A stretch of 64,000 bases of DNA from Amphirosellinia nigrospora. Lineage: Eukaryota > Ascomycota > Sordariomycetes > Xylariales > Xylariaceae. The stretch is taken from NCBI GenBank assembly GCA_004123355.1, contig SCHM01000001.1, positions 4,084,001-4,148,000 of the forward strand, given 5' to 3'. Every line of letters begins with the position of its first letter. The first letter of the stretch is position 1. The translations under genes and the position numbers were made by a program. Below are positions 1-13,025 of the stretch, piece by piece. The notes under the pieces are model-generated. The model did no database searches and was not told the origin of the DNA. It saw only the letters and a program-made list of their open reading frames with translations.

Positions 1-2394
1 CTCAGCGCCAGTCAAGACTCATTGATACCGGCGGTTGGATTACAGTCCCTACCAATGCTGAAACTGGCAGACTTCGGGTTTGCTCGGGTTCTACCATCTA
101 CCTCGCTCGCAGAAACACTGTGTGGATCGCCCCTGTATATGGCACCTGAGATACTTCGTTACGAGCGGTACGATGCCAAAGCCGATCTTTGGTCCGTTGG
201 AACTGTAGCCTTCGAAATGATAAGTGGAAAGCCCCCATTTCGGGCTAGTAATCATGTCGAGCTGCTACGAAAAATTGAGAGTAACAATGATAATATCAAG
301 TTCCCCAAGGAAGTTCAGGTTACACCAGATCTCAAGGCTTTGATTCGTGCTTTGCTTAAGCGTAAACCTGTTGAAAGAATGAGTTTCGAGGATTTCTTCA
401 ATCACGATGCTATTGCAGACCCCATCCCTGGCCTAGTTGAAGACGACCTTCCAAGGTCACACCGACTATCCTCCAGAGACTCACGGGTTCTCCAAAACAG
501 ATGAACCACGATTAGAAGGGCGACGTTTGTCGACGCATCATCGTTATCGGACTGATACAGACATCGTACATCGAGACACAGATCAATCATTACCTCGCGA
601 GAAGCCGTCGAAATCTTCACCTTTGGCTACCACTCCCGAACTCGAGAACCAACATGACCCAGCCCAATATACAGCTCCGGTGGGCCGTTCTCCACAAAAT
701 AATATTGCACCGGGCCTTGGGATACAACGTCCTCCATCAGTTCCCTCAACGTCAGCGTATTCAAAACAACCTCTCGCAGAGGAGCGGCGGCATCAAGGCA
801 ATTCTAATGCTTCGGTAAACAAATTCTCGCGTGATGAAAAATCATCATCCTCGTATGGCGATAACAGTACAGGAAAGGACAAGGGTAAACACTACAGTTC
901 ACGAGATGAGCGAGAAAGGGTCGCTCATGATATCGCTTTCGAGAGAGACTATGTCGTCGTGGAAAAGAAACACGTTGAAGTCAATGCATTTGCGGATGAG
1001 CTGGCCGCTAAAGGTACACAGACGCAGAGTTTGCCTCACCGATCAGGGCATGTGGTTCGGCGTGCTACGCAACAAGGTGATCCACGATCAACCACCGGGC
1101 TGTCCCAGCTCAACCGTCCAACGCCTTACAAATAGCACAAGGAAGACAACGACCAGATAGTCATCATCGAAGTTCTTACGAGAAGAACATGTCAGGAAGC
1201 CCTAGTTCAACTACCTCGGTTATTTCCAAAGCTATTCAAGATGCCAGCTTAAGGCTCTTCGGTATCAGATACCCCTCGCATATGCTTGGTAAGGGTGCAT
1301 CCCCTCCACATATGTATAACCCTTTCCCATCATATCCACACCAAATACACCCCGGTTTAATTACCGACGGCCGCCAAGGAGTCCCATTGACGAAGACGTC
1401 CGTGTTGCCCAATGTATTGAAGACTTTGCTACGCGCAGCGATGTCGTCTGGGGCTTCGCAGAAGTCAAGTACAAGCAACTTGTGCCGCTCGCCCCATCAA
1501 CAGATGAAGGCCTAGGAGGGGTACTTGCTGAAAAGATGGGCTCAAATGACGAGGAGGGCCTTACCATTGAGGCCATTGTCGTCCTCTCGGAAGAAGCGCT
1601 TGTGTTATATGTCAAGGCACTTTCGCTTCTCGCTAAATCCATGGATATTGCGAGTATTTGGTGGACACGCAAAGCCAAGAGCGAATCTACTGCCACACAA
1701 CATGTCATTAGTCGTGATGCGGCCAGCGCCCAAAACCTTGTAGCAAGGGTGAACTCTGCTGTCCAATGGGTTCGGAAACGTTTCAATGAGACACTAGAGA
1801 AGGCTGAAGTTGTAAAGCTCAAATTGACCGAAGCTCAAAAACAACTCCCCAGGACCACGTGCGCCATCTAAGCAACAATCCAGTCGAAGCCGTCGTGCCT
1901 GGAACTTCGAGTGTCGAGGGCATCGTGTTAACACCTGGTCTCAGTGCCGAGAAGTTGATGTATGACCGAGCTATTGATATGAGTCGGGCGGCTGCAATAA
2001 ATGAGATTGCAAATGAAGACCTGAGCGGATGCGAACTCTCATATGTTACGGCTATTCGAATGCTCGAGGCTGTCCTTGATAATGACGAGGATATTTCAAG
2101 CAAACGATGGTCGTCGGGCCTTCAAGGACAGACCGTGATAGTCAGGAAGCCGCATCCGAGATGAACCTGGATGATCAACAAGCAGTTCATAAGAGCAAGT
2201 GTCGCCCCGACCCAGCAGTACAAAACATAAACTAACTATTCATCACAGTGATCCACATGATCTCCGGGAGACTCACTACGCTCCGAAAGAAAATGCAAAT
2301 GATTGCGAATGCCTCGAAACCCCCACCACATAGCCTTCCCCGTAAGCGAAGCGAGGAAGCCACGCCGCGGAGCGTTCCCACTCACACCTCGTGA
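1..2394 (+). CDS. atg1: Serine/threonine kinase Atg1 (autophagy initiation), 5' end missing
   Basis: Atg1 starts autophagosome formation with Atg13/Atg17. The window opens inside the kinase domain at the activation segment: LADFGFAR (DFG), [11 protein letters not shown] (APE) and [19 protein letters not shown] follow in order. A low-complexity linker leads to [19 protein letters not shown], a hallmark of fungal Atg1. The C-terminal tandem MIT (Atg13-binding) region begins near [14 protein letters not shown] and includes [20 protein letters not shown]. Reading must change frame at about 455-480, 1085-1110, 1378-1383, 1848-1858 and 2105-2125, each by one base. A GC-AG intron (2195-2248, branch site near 2230) joins the codon A|TG and continues as [19 protein letters not shown], with a stop at 2392-2394. 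The exact C-terminus is less certain because a further indel could move it. Identity is near certain; the disruptions look like sequence errors. Confidence 0.93.
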
Positions 2395-3179
2395 AAGTCG
2401 AGGACGAAATCTCACGATTGATGACGACACGTATAAGATTGCGATACAAATTCTGTTCAAGCCCCGCGGCTCATGGTGACTACCTCCACAAATCGTTATG
2501 GTAGCCAATTGATGTTTTCCCCTCTCTTGCTTTGTTCATCAAGTGGCGTTACGGACAGGAGCCTCCAACATCGCGGGAGGCATTCCTCCCGTTTAGGCGT
2601 TTGATACATTTCTGTGGCCTAGTCCCTTCGGTTCATTTATTCTCTTCAAACATTAGTGGTTCATCCACCGTTTTTTGGAATTGAGGGGTGATTGATTGCG
2701 TCTATTATGTAAATATTTGTTGGAACCTGGGAGTTCGATTTCACATATCCAGCACTACATGGGCTTGATAGGCTGGTGGCCCTGAAACGCGCGCTGGGGC
2801 CAGTTTGCTGTTCAGTTGGATTGTTTCATTTTATTTCTTCCGCTACGTCCAGTGGTGCAAGCATTAGACCTTTCTTACATGGGAAGTCTATATTTTTCGA
2901 TTTCCCCTGTTTTATTAGTGTTTACCGCTATGAGAGGTCCCTCCCAAATCGCGGACTGATAACACGGGTGGAGGTTTCTCTCATCAGGATCCTATTGTAC
3001 ATCTCTCTGTTCAGGGTTCTAGCCAGTTTCTGGCCGGTTTTTACTTTTCCTTTTTCGGCATTGGGGTGCATCGGTTTAGATTGATTGAGTACAATTCAGG
3101 ATGAACTTATTGAAACCCGTCAGTTGGGTTCGTCACTGGCACACCGCACTCATTGAAAATTCAATGAAATCGGTATAGC

Positions 3180-3720
3180 CAAGGACTAGTTATTCACTAT
3201 GAATAAAATATAAATAAAATACGGTGTAAACAATTACCTCTATCATGCTCGACGGTAGGAGACAAAAATATGCCTTGTTCACCCCTCAGCGATACTCTCC
3301 TGCTAAGTCAATTACAATAAGAATGTGCCTCAAATGAGCGCTCAACGTTGAGGCTATTGTATAAGCCGCGAACATAACATTATTATAAGTAGTGCTTATT
3401 AACATGTCTCTTTAAACTAATTACTATCATTAATATTCTTCAATTGTCAATCCTATAACTGAGATACAATCTAGCCTAGTAATAACTACTAGAATTATTC
3501 ATAGCTGTTATTCCCTTGCTATAAGTAAGCTTCTTAGTTCTAAGAAGTACTATAACACTCTTTAGATATTGACTATTCTGTATTATTGTTCTGCGTATAT
3601 ATGTACTATAGGGAGGTAGGAAGTAAGTAAATGCCGAGCTCAGTTAATCAGATAAAAGAAGATGGAATGTGTAAGAATATAACTACATAAATAAATCTTT
3701 TGATATTACGGCTTAGGTCT
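3180..3720. repeat. AT-rich, CpG-depleted block, probable RIP relic
   Basis: The block is dominated by TA, AAT and ATT words, with almost no CG dinucleotides between about 3370 and 3600. No open frame or terminal repeat is visible. This is the expected look of a transposon fragment degraded by repeat-induced point mutation, but plain AT-rich spacer cannot be excluded without a dinucleotide index and a genome-wide repeat search. Confidence 0.4.
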
Positions 3721-5385
3721 CCTGTAGAACCGATATCTATAAACGGGGTGGAGTGGGTCGGCCAAAACACCACACTTTTACCCCAAGCTTCTTAAACTCT
3801 ACTACTTTGCAGTCGAATAACACAGTTGAACAAAACAGCAATGAATTGAAATATATTGCCATAATCTTTCAAACTCGAACATTGATCTCTTGCGTTCTTC
3901 CTACTTTTCAAGATTCCTAATCGACTGCGAAGACATAAAGTCTAAGAGGTATGTGATATTGGTATGGTGTTTGGCCGAAAGGCCCTGACGCAGGTAGGAT
4001 GACGACAACTTCTCTTGTATCGCCACCTGCGGGACGCCTAGCAGATATAATGACACGAAACCGTAAGACACTACTTATGTAGTATTGGTCTCTCAATAAC
4101 AAGTGCGGCAACATTGATGTCCACGGGCCGTACTATACAGCATCCATCGTGAGGGGTAGCTTTGGGAAATACCTTTTAGGTATTTAATACTGCAACTGCG
4201 AGTGACTTGGTCTGGTGGCTACTAAATATAGATTGATAGATGAAGAGCAATTCTACTTCCACTATACGTAAGTGGACGATCATGTGTTGACCCTGTAGAT
4301 CTACTAGTACGTCAGCTAAGACCCTTTCCCGGGCTATCCCGTGTTTATTCATCTTCTACAATATTGATAATTGTGCAGGTGTGTTGTGGTTCTCGAAATA
4401 TTTGAATCGTGAGTTGGCTTGAGATCGATGATGGTGGCTGGCAGCAGATGATGCACGTCTAGCTACCACTATCTAGCTACCCATATACTACACCACTATG
4501 CCTAGGTAGAATCTACTATAGTATTGTCACTAGGCCCGCCTGGCCTGCAGGACCTAACGTCATACTAGTTATTGGCCCGACGATCACGCTGATGCATATG
4601 GTTTGGAGTTTCAAAAGAGGTATAGCCAAAGTCAATCAAGTCAAGGTCCTAAAACTCTGACGACAGCCGCCCATTCGTGTGCACTCATGAAAAAGGTTGA
4701 GCTAAAGTTGCATGCTCAAATAAGTTCAGACTGCTTGAGACTGCTTGGTGAGAATGCAGTCGACGCCACATTAAACGTAGTGTGACAGCCTCAACGTAGC
4801 CTAGAACTTGACCCCCAACTCTAACGAGCTAGCCGATCAGGGTTCTGTATTTTCAGCCCCTGGCGCAAACAAGGCTTCCCAGGCTTCATGTCAAGCCGCC
4901 GGATTCAACAACCTAGTAACTGCCCTGTAGAAACCGTGACATATATTTTGACCACCGAAACGTGCCCCCTGTAGCTTTTCGAACAGGTATTGCTTGACCC
5001 TATAAGGTATCCATCACATGGCCAGAACGGGGCTTTGTTGGGATATGCTTCTCTTTCAACCGAAGCCACTCAACCCTCCCCCCCCTCCCAGAGTGAGAAA
5101 ATAGTGGAATTCTCAGGCATGTGCCCACATCCGCAGTGGTCGGGCACAAGTAGGTGTGTGGTAAATGCAGCATATTCCAACAATTCACTAAGGGACCTAC
5201 CTACCTATGTACACAAGTCATGGCCATCACCGTGGGGAAGATTAAGCTACATATGTAGTACAGGGTCGCAAGAGGGTGCGCCCGCATTGTCGTGCAACTT
5301 ACAAGCGCCCAAGTTAAGTTTAGGTTAGGTACCTTGCTAGTAGAGAGTGGTAGACGCCTCCCCCGCCGCACCGTTGTTCACTGAC

Positions 5386-5402
5386 CCGCCGCCGCCGCCG
5401 CC
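5386..5402 (+). repeat. (CCG)n microsatellite
   Basis: About five and a half tandem CCG units in the leader region upstream of the RhoGAP gene. Confidence 0.85.
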
Positions 5403-5572
5403 TCTGGCTCCAGGCCCGCCAGCTTTGCGGCATAATAAGGGTACCTTACAGCCAGCCCACTTCCCTCGCTCCTCGTCACTGTACCCTGTTCTTCGCTCAC
5501 GGGGCAGATCACCACCTCCCACCTCCAACTGATGCTCCCACTACTCACTACTCATTACTCACTGCCTCCCAC

Positions 5573-5590
5573 TTACCATTACCATTACCA
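5573..5590 (+). repeat. (TTACCA)3 tandem repeat
   Basis: Three exact copies of TTACCA, just after an imperfect run of CACTACTCA/CATTACTCA units. It lies in the C/T-rich leader of the RhoGAP gene. Confidence 0.85.
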
Positions 5591-6321
5591 CTACTCATCA
5601 TACTGACTACGCCCACTAGCGGCAGCACCACGACCCCGTGTCGCCCAGCTCTCAGTTCTGCACGCTCCATCGGTCCATTCGACGGCTCTCCCAAGTCTAC
5701 ATACATTCCACAACATATGTAAATGTAAATGTAAATACCATGGCCAACCATTTTTGCCATTTTTGCTACCACGAGGAGGCTGCTACTAACACTGCTAGGC
5801 ATTAGTACAGTGATTGCCGCCACTACTCTCGCTCCTGCATCTGAAACAGTTCAGACTCGACTCGGTGCCACGCCCACTCAAGCTCACTCAAGCTTGTGCC
5901 GACGCGAGCCTGACTTCGACTCCTTCGACTCCTTCCAAGACACATCCAAACCCCATCATCCCCTCGTTCGGTATCGTCGTTGTATACGTCGGCAATCGAT
6001 CGATCTGGTCGATGCCTGTTTCTTGACGATAGAGTGTAGTCAAGATACCAACCTCGTCCTTCGTCCATACCCCCCCCATCCATCAACTGCGCCCGTCTTG
6101 GCCGACTAATCCATCGCCGTGACTCCCTCGGTACCCGCCACGTTTTATGTCTTCCTCACACGCGCATACTTCTCGAGCCCTTCAAGTTGCCGTGATTGAC
6201 TAGACATACAAACCCCTCGTGATTGACGAAGCTGAGTAGGAGAAGTACATGCGCTGTCTATTGTCAAGCCGCATCCCCTCCGCCTTTACAACGCCCGCGG
6301 TCACCCCGCGTCATCGACACA

Positions 6322-9233
6322 ATGACGTCCGCTATCACCCCATCCAAGCAACTTCAGATGAGCCAAGCACCGCCACAACCGCACCCTACACCCCAAATCC
6401 CCATGACGCCTGCATCGCCGCCGAGTAAACGAGCCGACCTCAAGTCGTGGTGGAAGAAGTTCCAGGTCCAGCCTACCAGGCATCACGAAACACGAGGTAA
6501 GCGATCGCCCTGCCATGTCGCTCGCTCTTCCAGTCTACCTTTCATCCTTTCCTTTTCCAAATGACGCCGTCATAGGCATTCTTGGCTTCTTTGCTGCGCG
6601 CTCTTCGATCACTACTGTTTCCCTCTTCCTCCGTAGCGCTGTTGATAGCATCACCTCCCCCAAACGCGACATGTTCTGGAGCTCACGCGCCGGGTTCAAA
6701 ATGCGCGCCTAACTCGTATATTGCTATTCCTACCACTGATCAGCCTTCAAATCCCAACCCCAATAAACATCCAAAGCATTATGATAAAACCTTACCGGTG
6801 GCGGGTCATAGTGTATAATGGCTGACCGATCGCAAAATAGATACGCACACGGATACGCGGCCGCCTGGCATTTTGGTATCCCCCTCCGACAAAGCATCAC
6901 CTATGCAAATGTTGCCATCTCACTTATCGACGAGAATGCCAGAGCTATATATATGATACGTGCCTATTGTAGTAGCTAAATGCGGCGTGTACCTCAAAGA
7001 GAAAGGTGTGACTTCAGTCTTCAGGGATAGAAGGAGTGGCTGCTAACGGTTTTGATAGCCACAAGTGTGGAGGGCATTTCGTCTGAACGGCTCGGAAAAG
7101 CGTATTAAGGAATTGAAGATTCAGTTCGATTCACCTGACCGGTACGGCAAAGGCCTTGTCTGGATGGATACACAGTCCATGATGCTGCCAATGTTCTTCG
7201 ACGATACCTGAACGACCTCCCTGAACCAGTTGTCCCTTAGAGTTGTACAAGCGTTTCGAGCACCACTACGAGGTCATACGAAGCAAGCCGTAGGCGACAC
7301 AGAGGGCACTCAGTTACTTGATAACTTCAACCAGCAGGAAGCTGTTGACAAGTACCAGGAGCTGATTAAGGAGCTGCCTCCTCTCAACCGCCAGTTACTG
7401 CTCTACATATTAGATTTGCTTGCGGTATTCGCCCAAAATCGGATGAAAATCTCATGACTGCACAGAATTTAGCGCAATTTTTCAGCCGGATGCTCTCCCA
7501 TCCAGATCATCTATGGCTCCCGAGGAATATCGTCTCAACCAATGCGTTCTCATCTTCTGATTGAGCATCAAGACCATTTCTTGATTGGCATGCAAGGCAC
7601 TGGCACCGATGAGAAGACAAAGCAAGAAATTGAGAAAGAACACCCAGGATGTTGCCCCAAGCACACCTAACCGCCAAACTAGAGCGTAGTGCGATCGCAT
7701 CCAATGCCAGTGCTGGCGCCGAAAGCGTCACCAGGGATGGCAAAATACGACGAAACCGCTCTACTTCTTCACGTCATTCGCGTTATTCGAACGGAGCATC
7801 GACCCCTAATAGTCCTTCGATTACAACGCCTGGCAGCGGATTAGGCAGGAGCAATACCCTTCCGTCTAAGAGATCGCCCTGCTTCAAACTGGGCGATTCC
7901 CATCTCGACAACATTCGCCGGCGGCAGCAGCAGCCCCTGCCTCTCCCTCTCCCACCCCTGGCATCAGTGCTCCTTTGTCAGTAACCGAGGAGATGTCTAA
8001 CTCTCCCGACAAATCTTCAGCAACGCCATCCTCTATGCCTATGGCAGCAACCACCAGTCAACCCTCAGGACATCTTTCAATAGGTAGAAGCCAAGAAAGA
8101 CTGTTAGGCCCCCAAGTAATAACGTGACACCATCAAAGGAAAAAAACCTGCAAAGTCTTTTTCAACGGTCTCCAATTTCGGACACTGAGAGGAGGCAACC
8201 TAACAAGCTGCGTAAGAAACGTATACCAAGTAGCACAAACCCAAGTGCACAAAGCTCAACCGCTTCTCTGACACATTCCGCTATTGGGTCTCCCGCCGCT
8301 GAGGCTTTCGATCCCCATGAAAAGGTCACTCATCTTGAACCCGTGCTGTCCGAGAATAATGCTACTATCGAAACGCCGTCCGAGCCCACTCCAAGAGCGT
8401 CCCAGGTACCACCAACAGGTATCCTTCCTGGCAATGCCGATCATAGTGTAGATTCGCTTAGACCCAAAGCATCGCACCCCACGTCGTTGCACTCCTCCTT
8501 TAACGAGGGCTCTGACGTAGATCAATATGATGAAATCGCTCACCCTTCATCGGCCGAGCTTGCCGAAAAGGAAAAGAAACATCGTTGGCGCATATCTCGC
8601 CGTAAGGAGGATATGGTGGGTCCATTGGGCAATAACATTCACGCCGAAATCAGCAGTTCAACCGTTGGTAGCAGCCAGCGCCCGCGACAAAGCTGGACCG
8701 GCGACTCGTCCGATGTTGCCGCAGCCTGGGCGGAAAATGAGGCCGGGATCAGGGAGAAGGATGATTCCAAAGGACCACTTGGATGGTTCAGACACAAGTA
8801 TCGAGAGGCAAAAGAAAACGTGGATAAACGCGCCAAATCTCCCCCAGAACATAATCATGGTTTTCTACCTACAAGAAGCAAAAGCATCGAATTAAAGAGG
8901 AGTATGGATGAGAACAGGCCCATCATGGGCCAATCACCAGCTCGGGAACCAGACGAATCGCATCCGCTGCCACCTAAGGAGATACGATCACCGAGCCCCC
9001 ACCAACTGTACAAACAACTCACAACGAAAAGCCGTCTAATTCCTAGGAAGAGCATAATGCGAATCACGACTGATGTCTATCTTGAGATATGGTGTTATAA
9101 AGGTTGCACGAGAAATGCTGGTTTGCAGTTAATGTGGTTCGACAAATTTTTCGTGCAAGGGACATATTGGCTCGGCTGGAATCACACGTCTCATCCTAGA
9201 GGCCTTTTTCTAAGCCGTAGGCGTTTTCGGTAG
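6322..9233 (+). CDS. sac7: Rho GTPase-activating protein, Sac7 type
   Basis: Stimulates GTP hydrolysis by a Rho GTPase (Rho1 in yeast Sac7), linking it to cell-wall and actin control. Exon 1 (6322-6496) encodes MTSAITPSKQ and KRADLKSWWKKFQV. Intron 6497-6840 is long for a fungus and could hide a micro-exon. Exon 2 from 6841 gives TRPPGIFGIPL and ITYANVAISLIDEN; intron 7006-7058 joins LKEK to ATSVEGIFRL, where the R is the expected arginine finger. Further RhoGAP blocks are NVLRRYLNDLPEPVVP, ELPPLNRQLLLYILDLL and LIEHQDHFLIGM. The rest (about 7650-9233) is a Ser/Pro/Lys-rich disordered tail including KHRWRISRRKED and GPLGWFRHKYREAKEN. At least five one-base deletions break the GAP domain, for example near 6955, 7083, 7215, 7430 and 7558. 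The start is chosen as the first ATG in the WWKKF frame; the 3' end is uncertain. Confidence 0.85.
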
Positions 9234-10778
9234 TCTTCGAAGGAAGGGAAAAGGGGATGGTTCTGTTTGTCACTTCATTTCGTGGTTGGAATGGAGACTG
9301 TTCCAATACAGCCTCCTCGGAGAAGCGCCCGCTTCAATGGTCATAACGTGCAAATAAACCGACCGCCAACTCATTTTTCTCTGGATACCCCCCGATAACA
9401 TGGTAAAATACGCCCGTTGTAATGTCGAATCTCTATTATGGGCCTCATCCTCCTTTGGAGTTCTTATTACATTCTTATATCAGCAAAATCTCCGTTTTAG
9501 ATGCAGTAGACTGCATAGGTCTGGAACGTCTAGGTAGATATCTATTCTACAGTTAAATATCGGAATTTTCAAACTTGCACCCTCGCCAACGCTGTATTTC
9601 GGACCCAAGTAAAATACTAGCTATCATAGGCCGTGTATATGTGGGCGCAGGTGTTCCAGGAGCGTATTCCCGTCGCCAGTCTCAGGTTGTAGTTCTAAGG
9701 TCCTATGTTCATAGCGATTTAGGAAGTAAAGAGTACGGAATTAGTTGTTTATTGCCATGATACGAAAATGTCTGACAGCGCTCCTCTCCTCTCATGTGAT
9801 ACTAATGGGACGACTAAGAATCGACGACACTTGAGAATATGTCTCGCTTTGGTTTTCTTGCTGAAGAGTGAGGTACTTTTAGCATGTTACCTTTTCACTA
9901 TCTACTACTATTACTTCGGGTGGAATTGTAGGAGGTCTCTATATATGGAGTTCCGAAAATGTCGAAAAATGCGAGGCACTTACACAACATATACTTACTT
10001 ACTTACAAATGACTGATATTTGGTGCAGAGCCAGGAAGCTAGTGAGTTAGTTAATTAGGCGAGACAAATCCAATGCAACGCCATCTTAGCGGTGACCTAG
10101 AGACCCTCGCCCTCATTCATTTGTTCGTCGAGGGACGTGGTAGATGATGTTCGGAACTACCATGTTAGTTTCCTGTTAAGCTGCGTGGTGGTCATCTAAC
10201 TTCAGAGTTAGGCTTGTTTGCACCCATGTCCCTTGGGGCGCTGGATCTTGATGGTATACGTAGTATATCGCAACGCTAATGACCGTTTAGTGGATCTAAG
10301 ATTGTTAGTATCTGCGATGAAGATTAACGGATTGGTCGTGGAGAAAGTTCTAGGCCCAGGCTCCTGATCCTTCTTATCTCCGGAAACAGAAATATAGATC
10401 CTTCAATTAGTTAGCTGTATAATGGCCATTGGAAAAAACATCTGCCAGATGTCGCGTGGGATTCATGCAAAGATGCTGGAAGAGAACCACGACGTAAAGC
10501 ACGTCCTTCCTGCCCTGCATTACTATACTGCGCTGGGCTGAGTATTCCGCTTTTCATATATGTACCCATCCCTCATCGCTAGATCAGATGATCCCAATTC
10601 AAATCATCTGATGTGTATGTATACCAAACCTTCCACCGAGGAAGCAGCGCTAAAACTCAAAGGAGTCTAATATCTCGCCCCTGTTCTATGGGGTTCCCTT
10701 GTCCTGGGTATCTCGTAGAGCAATAAACTTGGATGATCAGACAATCAAAAGGAAAGAAGAAAAAAGAATATTCCGTTT
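9234..10778. other. Intergenic region, convergent 3' ends
   Basis: Lies between the 3' ends of the RhoGAP and amino-acid transporter genes, which converge. AT-rich unique sequence with stops in all frames; no RNA gene or repeat was recognised. Confidence 0.7.
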
Positions 10779-13025
10779 TTATATCCCGTTGCTTGCGCAC
10801 GAAAAGGGGCGGCCCACCGAGCCTGCCACATATTCGTCTATGATGCCCTGAATCGTGGCATAGGTTCCCACAGTCAGGAAGAAAATTCCAGTGAGGATGA
10901 TGATGATATTCAGAACACCCTCAAACAAGCCTCGGAAGGTTCGCTCCCTGAACAAAGAAACGGCGCCGTCTGCCTTTCGCATGCGGAAATAAGCCACTCC
11001 CCAGAAAATGAATCCAAAGAAGGAATCGAATAGAGAAGACAGGAGGGAGAGGACTATATATAGATCAGTAACTGCGTTTTTGCTAACCAGAGATAAATTT
11101 GTGACGTTATGGACTTACGTGAGCTGAAGAACGGAATAGAGTTCGCAATAACGAAGGCCAGAACCCAAGTCACAACTGGACAAAGAATTAGCAAGGCGAC
11201 ATAGATCCCGAGCACGAAACAAACATACATAATATAGCAGCCCAGGAAGCCCAGCCAACCACAGTGTTCTCATTCTTGTGTCGGGAGTTGTGGAAAATGC
11301 GTAGGAACACAAAGCGAGCCGAGACCGAAGCGTAAAGGACGCCGAGGAAGATGATCGTGGGAATCATGAAGGAGAATGCGATCTTCTTGTATAGGGGCTG
11401 CAGAGACCCAAAGGCGGGAGCCGTCATGTATTGATTTCCGGTATAAGCGTAGACAGCCCCACCGACAATGCTGAACACAATGATTTCAAGAATGGTACAC
11501 GCCCACAAAGCCTTGGGGAAGTCCCGAGGCTCCTTCATTTCAGCAATAAAGCTAGGTAGGGTGATCTGGCCTATAATACTCAGAGTTAGTCTTTGCATTG
11601 AAGCATGATATTTCAAGGTTTCGGGAGCATCCCAGAAAGGAACTCTCGTGCTCTCAGAGCTGCCAAAACAAAAGGACAATGGTCCCGGGAATCACGTACC
11701 AATAAAGGTGTAACTTATATTGAGGAAGGCGTTAAGGCCGCTGACGAAGGTAGTTGAGGCCAAAGGAACTAGGGTCACGATGGGTGCACCGAATGGCAAG
11801 GCCTTGCCTGTAAGGGGGTCGGTGACTGGTACTGGGCTGTACCCGGCGGGATGGCTCTCGATGCCAGCAAAAATGACAGCTAAAATCACGGAGATAAAGG
11901 TAAAGATTGCGAACCGGTCCCCAAATGGAGAGTACATTAAAAGTTCGGGTAGCGAAGCGATCCACGAAATAAGGGGCGACGATTAAACCGATTGTTACGG
12001 TCTGGCAAGTTATGGCGTCGGTATGACCCCCGATGAGGGTGTTCACATACTTGGCGCCAGTAAGGACGTGAAGAGCCTGGTACAGCAAGGTTAGATCGCA
12101 CGGCTTTGGGCTTTATCAACGTGGTCCACCAACCTGAATAAAAGTGTTGTTCAGCACGAACATGACGGCGGTAAACCACCAGGCCCACTTCTTGTTCCAG
12201 AACAGCATCTGCCCAATGTCACAAACATCTCGAACCTCGGGATGCCGCAAGCAGAACTGCCATAGGATGAGGGAGCTGCAAAAAAGAACCTGTCAGCATA
12301 GACACGGACGTGCGTGACAGAGAGAACTTGACACTTACGTGTATAGAACAATAAGAGCTTGAACCACGGTCAGGATGAGGCTAACGTAGAGCGTTAATAT
12401 GTATAGCCATCGGGGCGAATGCTGCTAGTTGAAGCAAGCTTACCCGGGTACCAATCCAAGAACACTATAAGACCAGGGAAAGCTCATAATAGCCTATCAG
12501 ATGATTAGCCTCATATTTTAACCAAAAAGCTGAGATAACTAGTTTATGCTAGGATAAGAGAATACAACATAGTGTTGTTATTGTTGTTAACACGAGGCAG
12601 TTTGTAAGAATGTAGGCATCACCCACAAGGCGACGAAAAGAGTAGAAGCATGGAAGGACAGAGTTTAAGAGGTGCGACATGATGACAACTAAATGAATAC
12701 TCACCAGGCAAATGTATTCGGAGAAGAGCAGCGCGGCCGTCTTTTGCCAACTGCAGGTGCGGTATTGAATGGCACTCCCGGCCTCCTGGGCAAGCTGCTT
12801 TTCGAGAATGGCATCGCTGCTGAGACCACTGTCCGAGTCGTCGTCGGGGCTGTCACCGGACACGGGCGCGACTCGCGGTGCAATGCGACGGCCGATGGCG
12901 GTATTCGGGCCACCGAACCAGGCGGACCAACCGCGAGGCACCGTGTCGACGGCATCAGCATCGGCGTCGTAGCGTGATGCGGATGCGACGTCGGATCCAG
13001 ACTCTGTCTTCATGGTGCCGTACAT
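10779..13025 (-). CDS. AAAP-family amino-acid transporter
   Basis: A plasma-membrane or vacuolar amino-acid permease of the transmembrane amino-acid transporter family (Aa_trans, as in fungal Mtr-type neutral permeases). The start (MYGTMKTESGSD) is followed by an acidic, disordered N-tail of about 85 residues. Membrane segments then begin at TAALLFSEYICL, followed by AIMSFPWSYSVLGLVPG (exon 12444-12493), a segment with WWFTAVMFVLNNTFIQ, and FTFISVILAVIFAGIESHP. The best family block is GQITLPSFIAEMKEPRDFP with YAYTGNQYMTAPAFGSL and SFMIPTIIFLGVLYASVSAR. The last exon ends GIIDEYVAGSVGRPFS. At least six introns are implied by GT/AG pairs, and one or more one-base frameshifts lie near 11690-11950. 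The substrate cannot be read from the sequence. Confidence 0.85.

Larger units (their letters stand above)
2395..6321. other. Intergenic region, ATG1 to RhoGAP
   Basis: No supportable gene. About 3180-3720 is AT-rich and poor in CpG, like an old RIP-mutated repeat. About 3900-5300 is mixed unique DNA without a coding pattern. From about 5340 the sequence becomes C/T-rich with short simple repeats, as expected for the promoter and 5' leader of the downstream RhoGAP gene. Confidence 0.7.

Noticed and set aside
12549-12977. Plus- and minus-strand frames overlapping the transporter N-terminus
   Set aside because: Only the minus frame starting MYGTMKTES connects by splicing to the transporter helices; the others are shadows.
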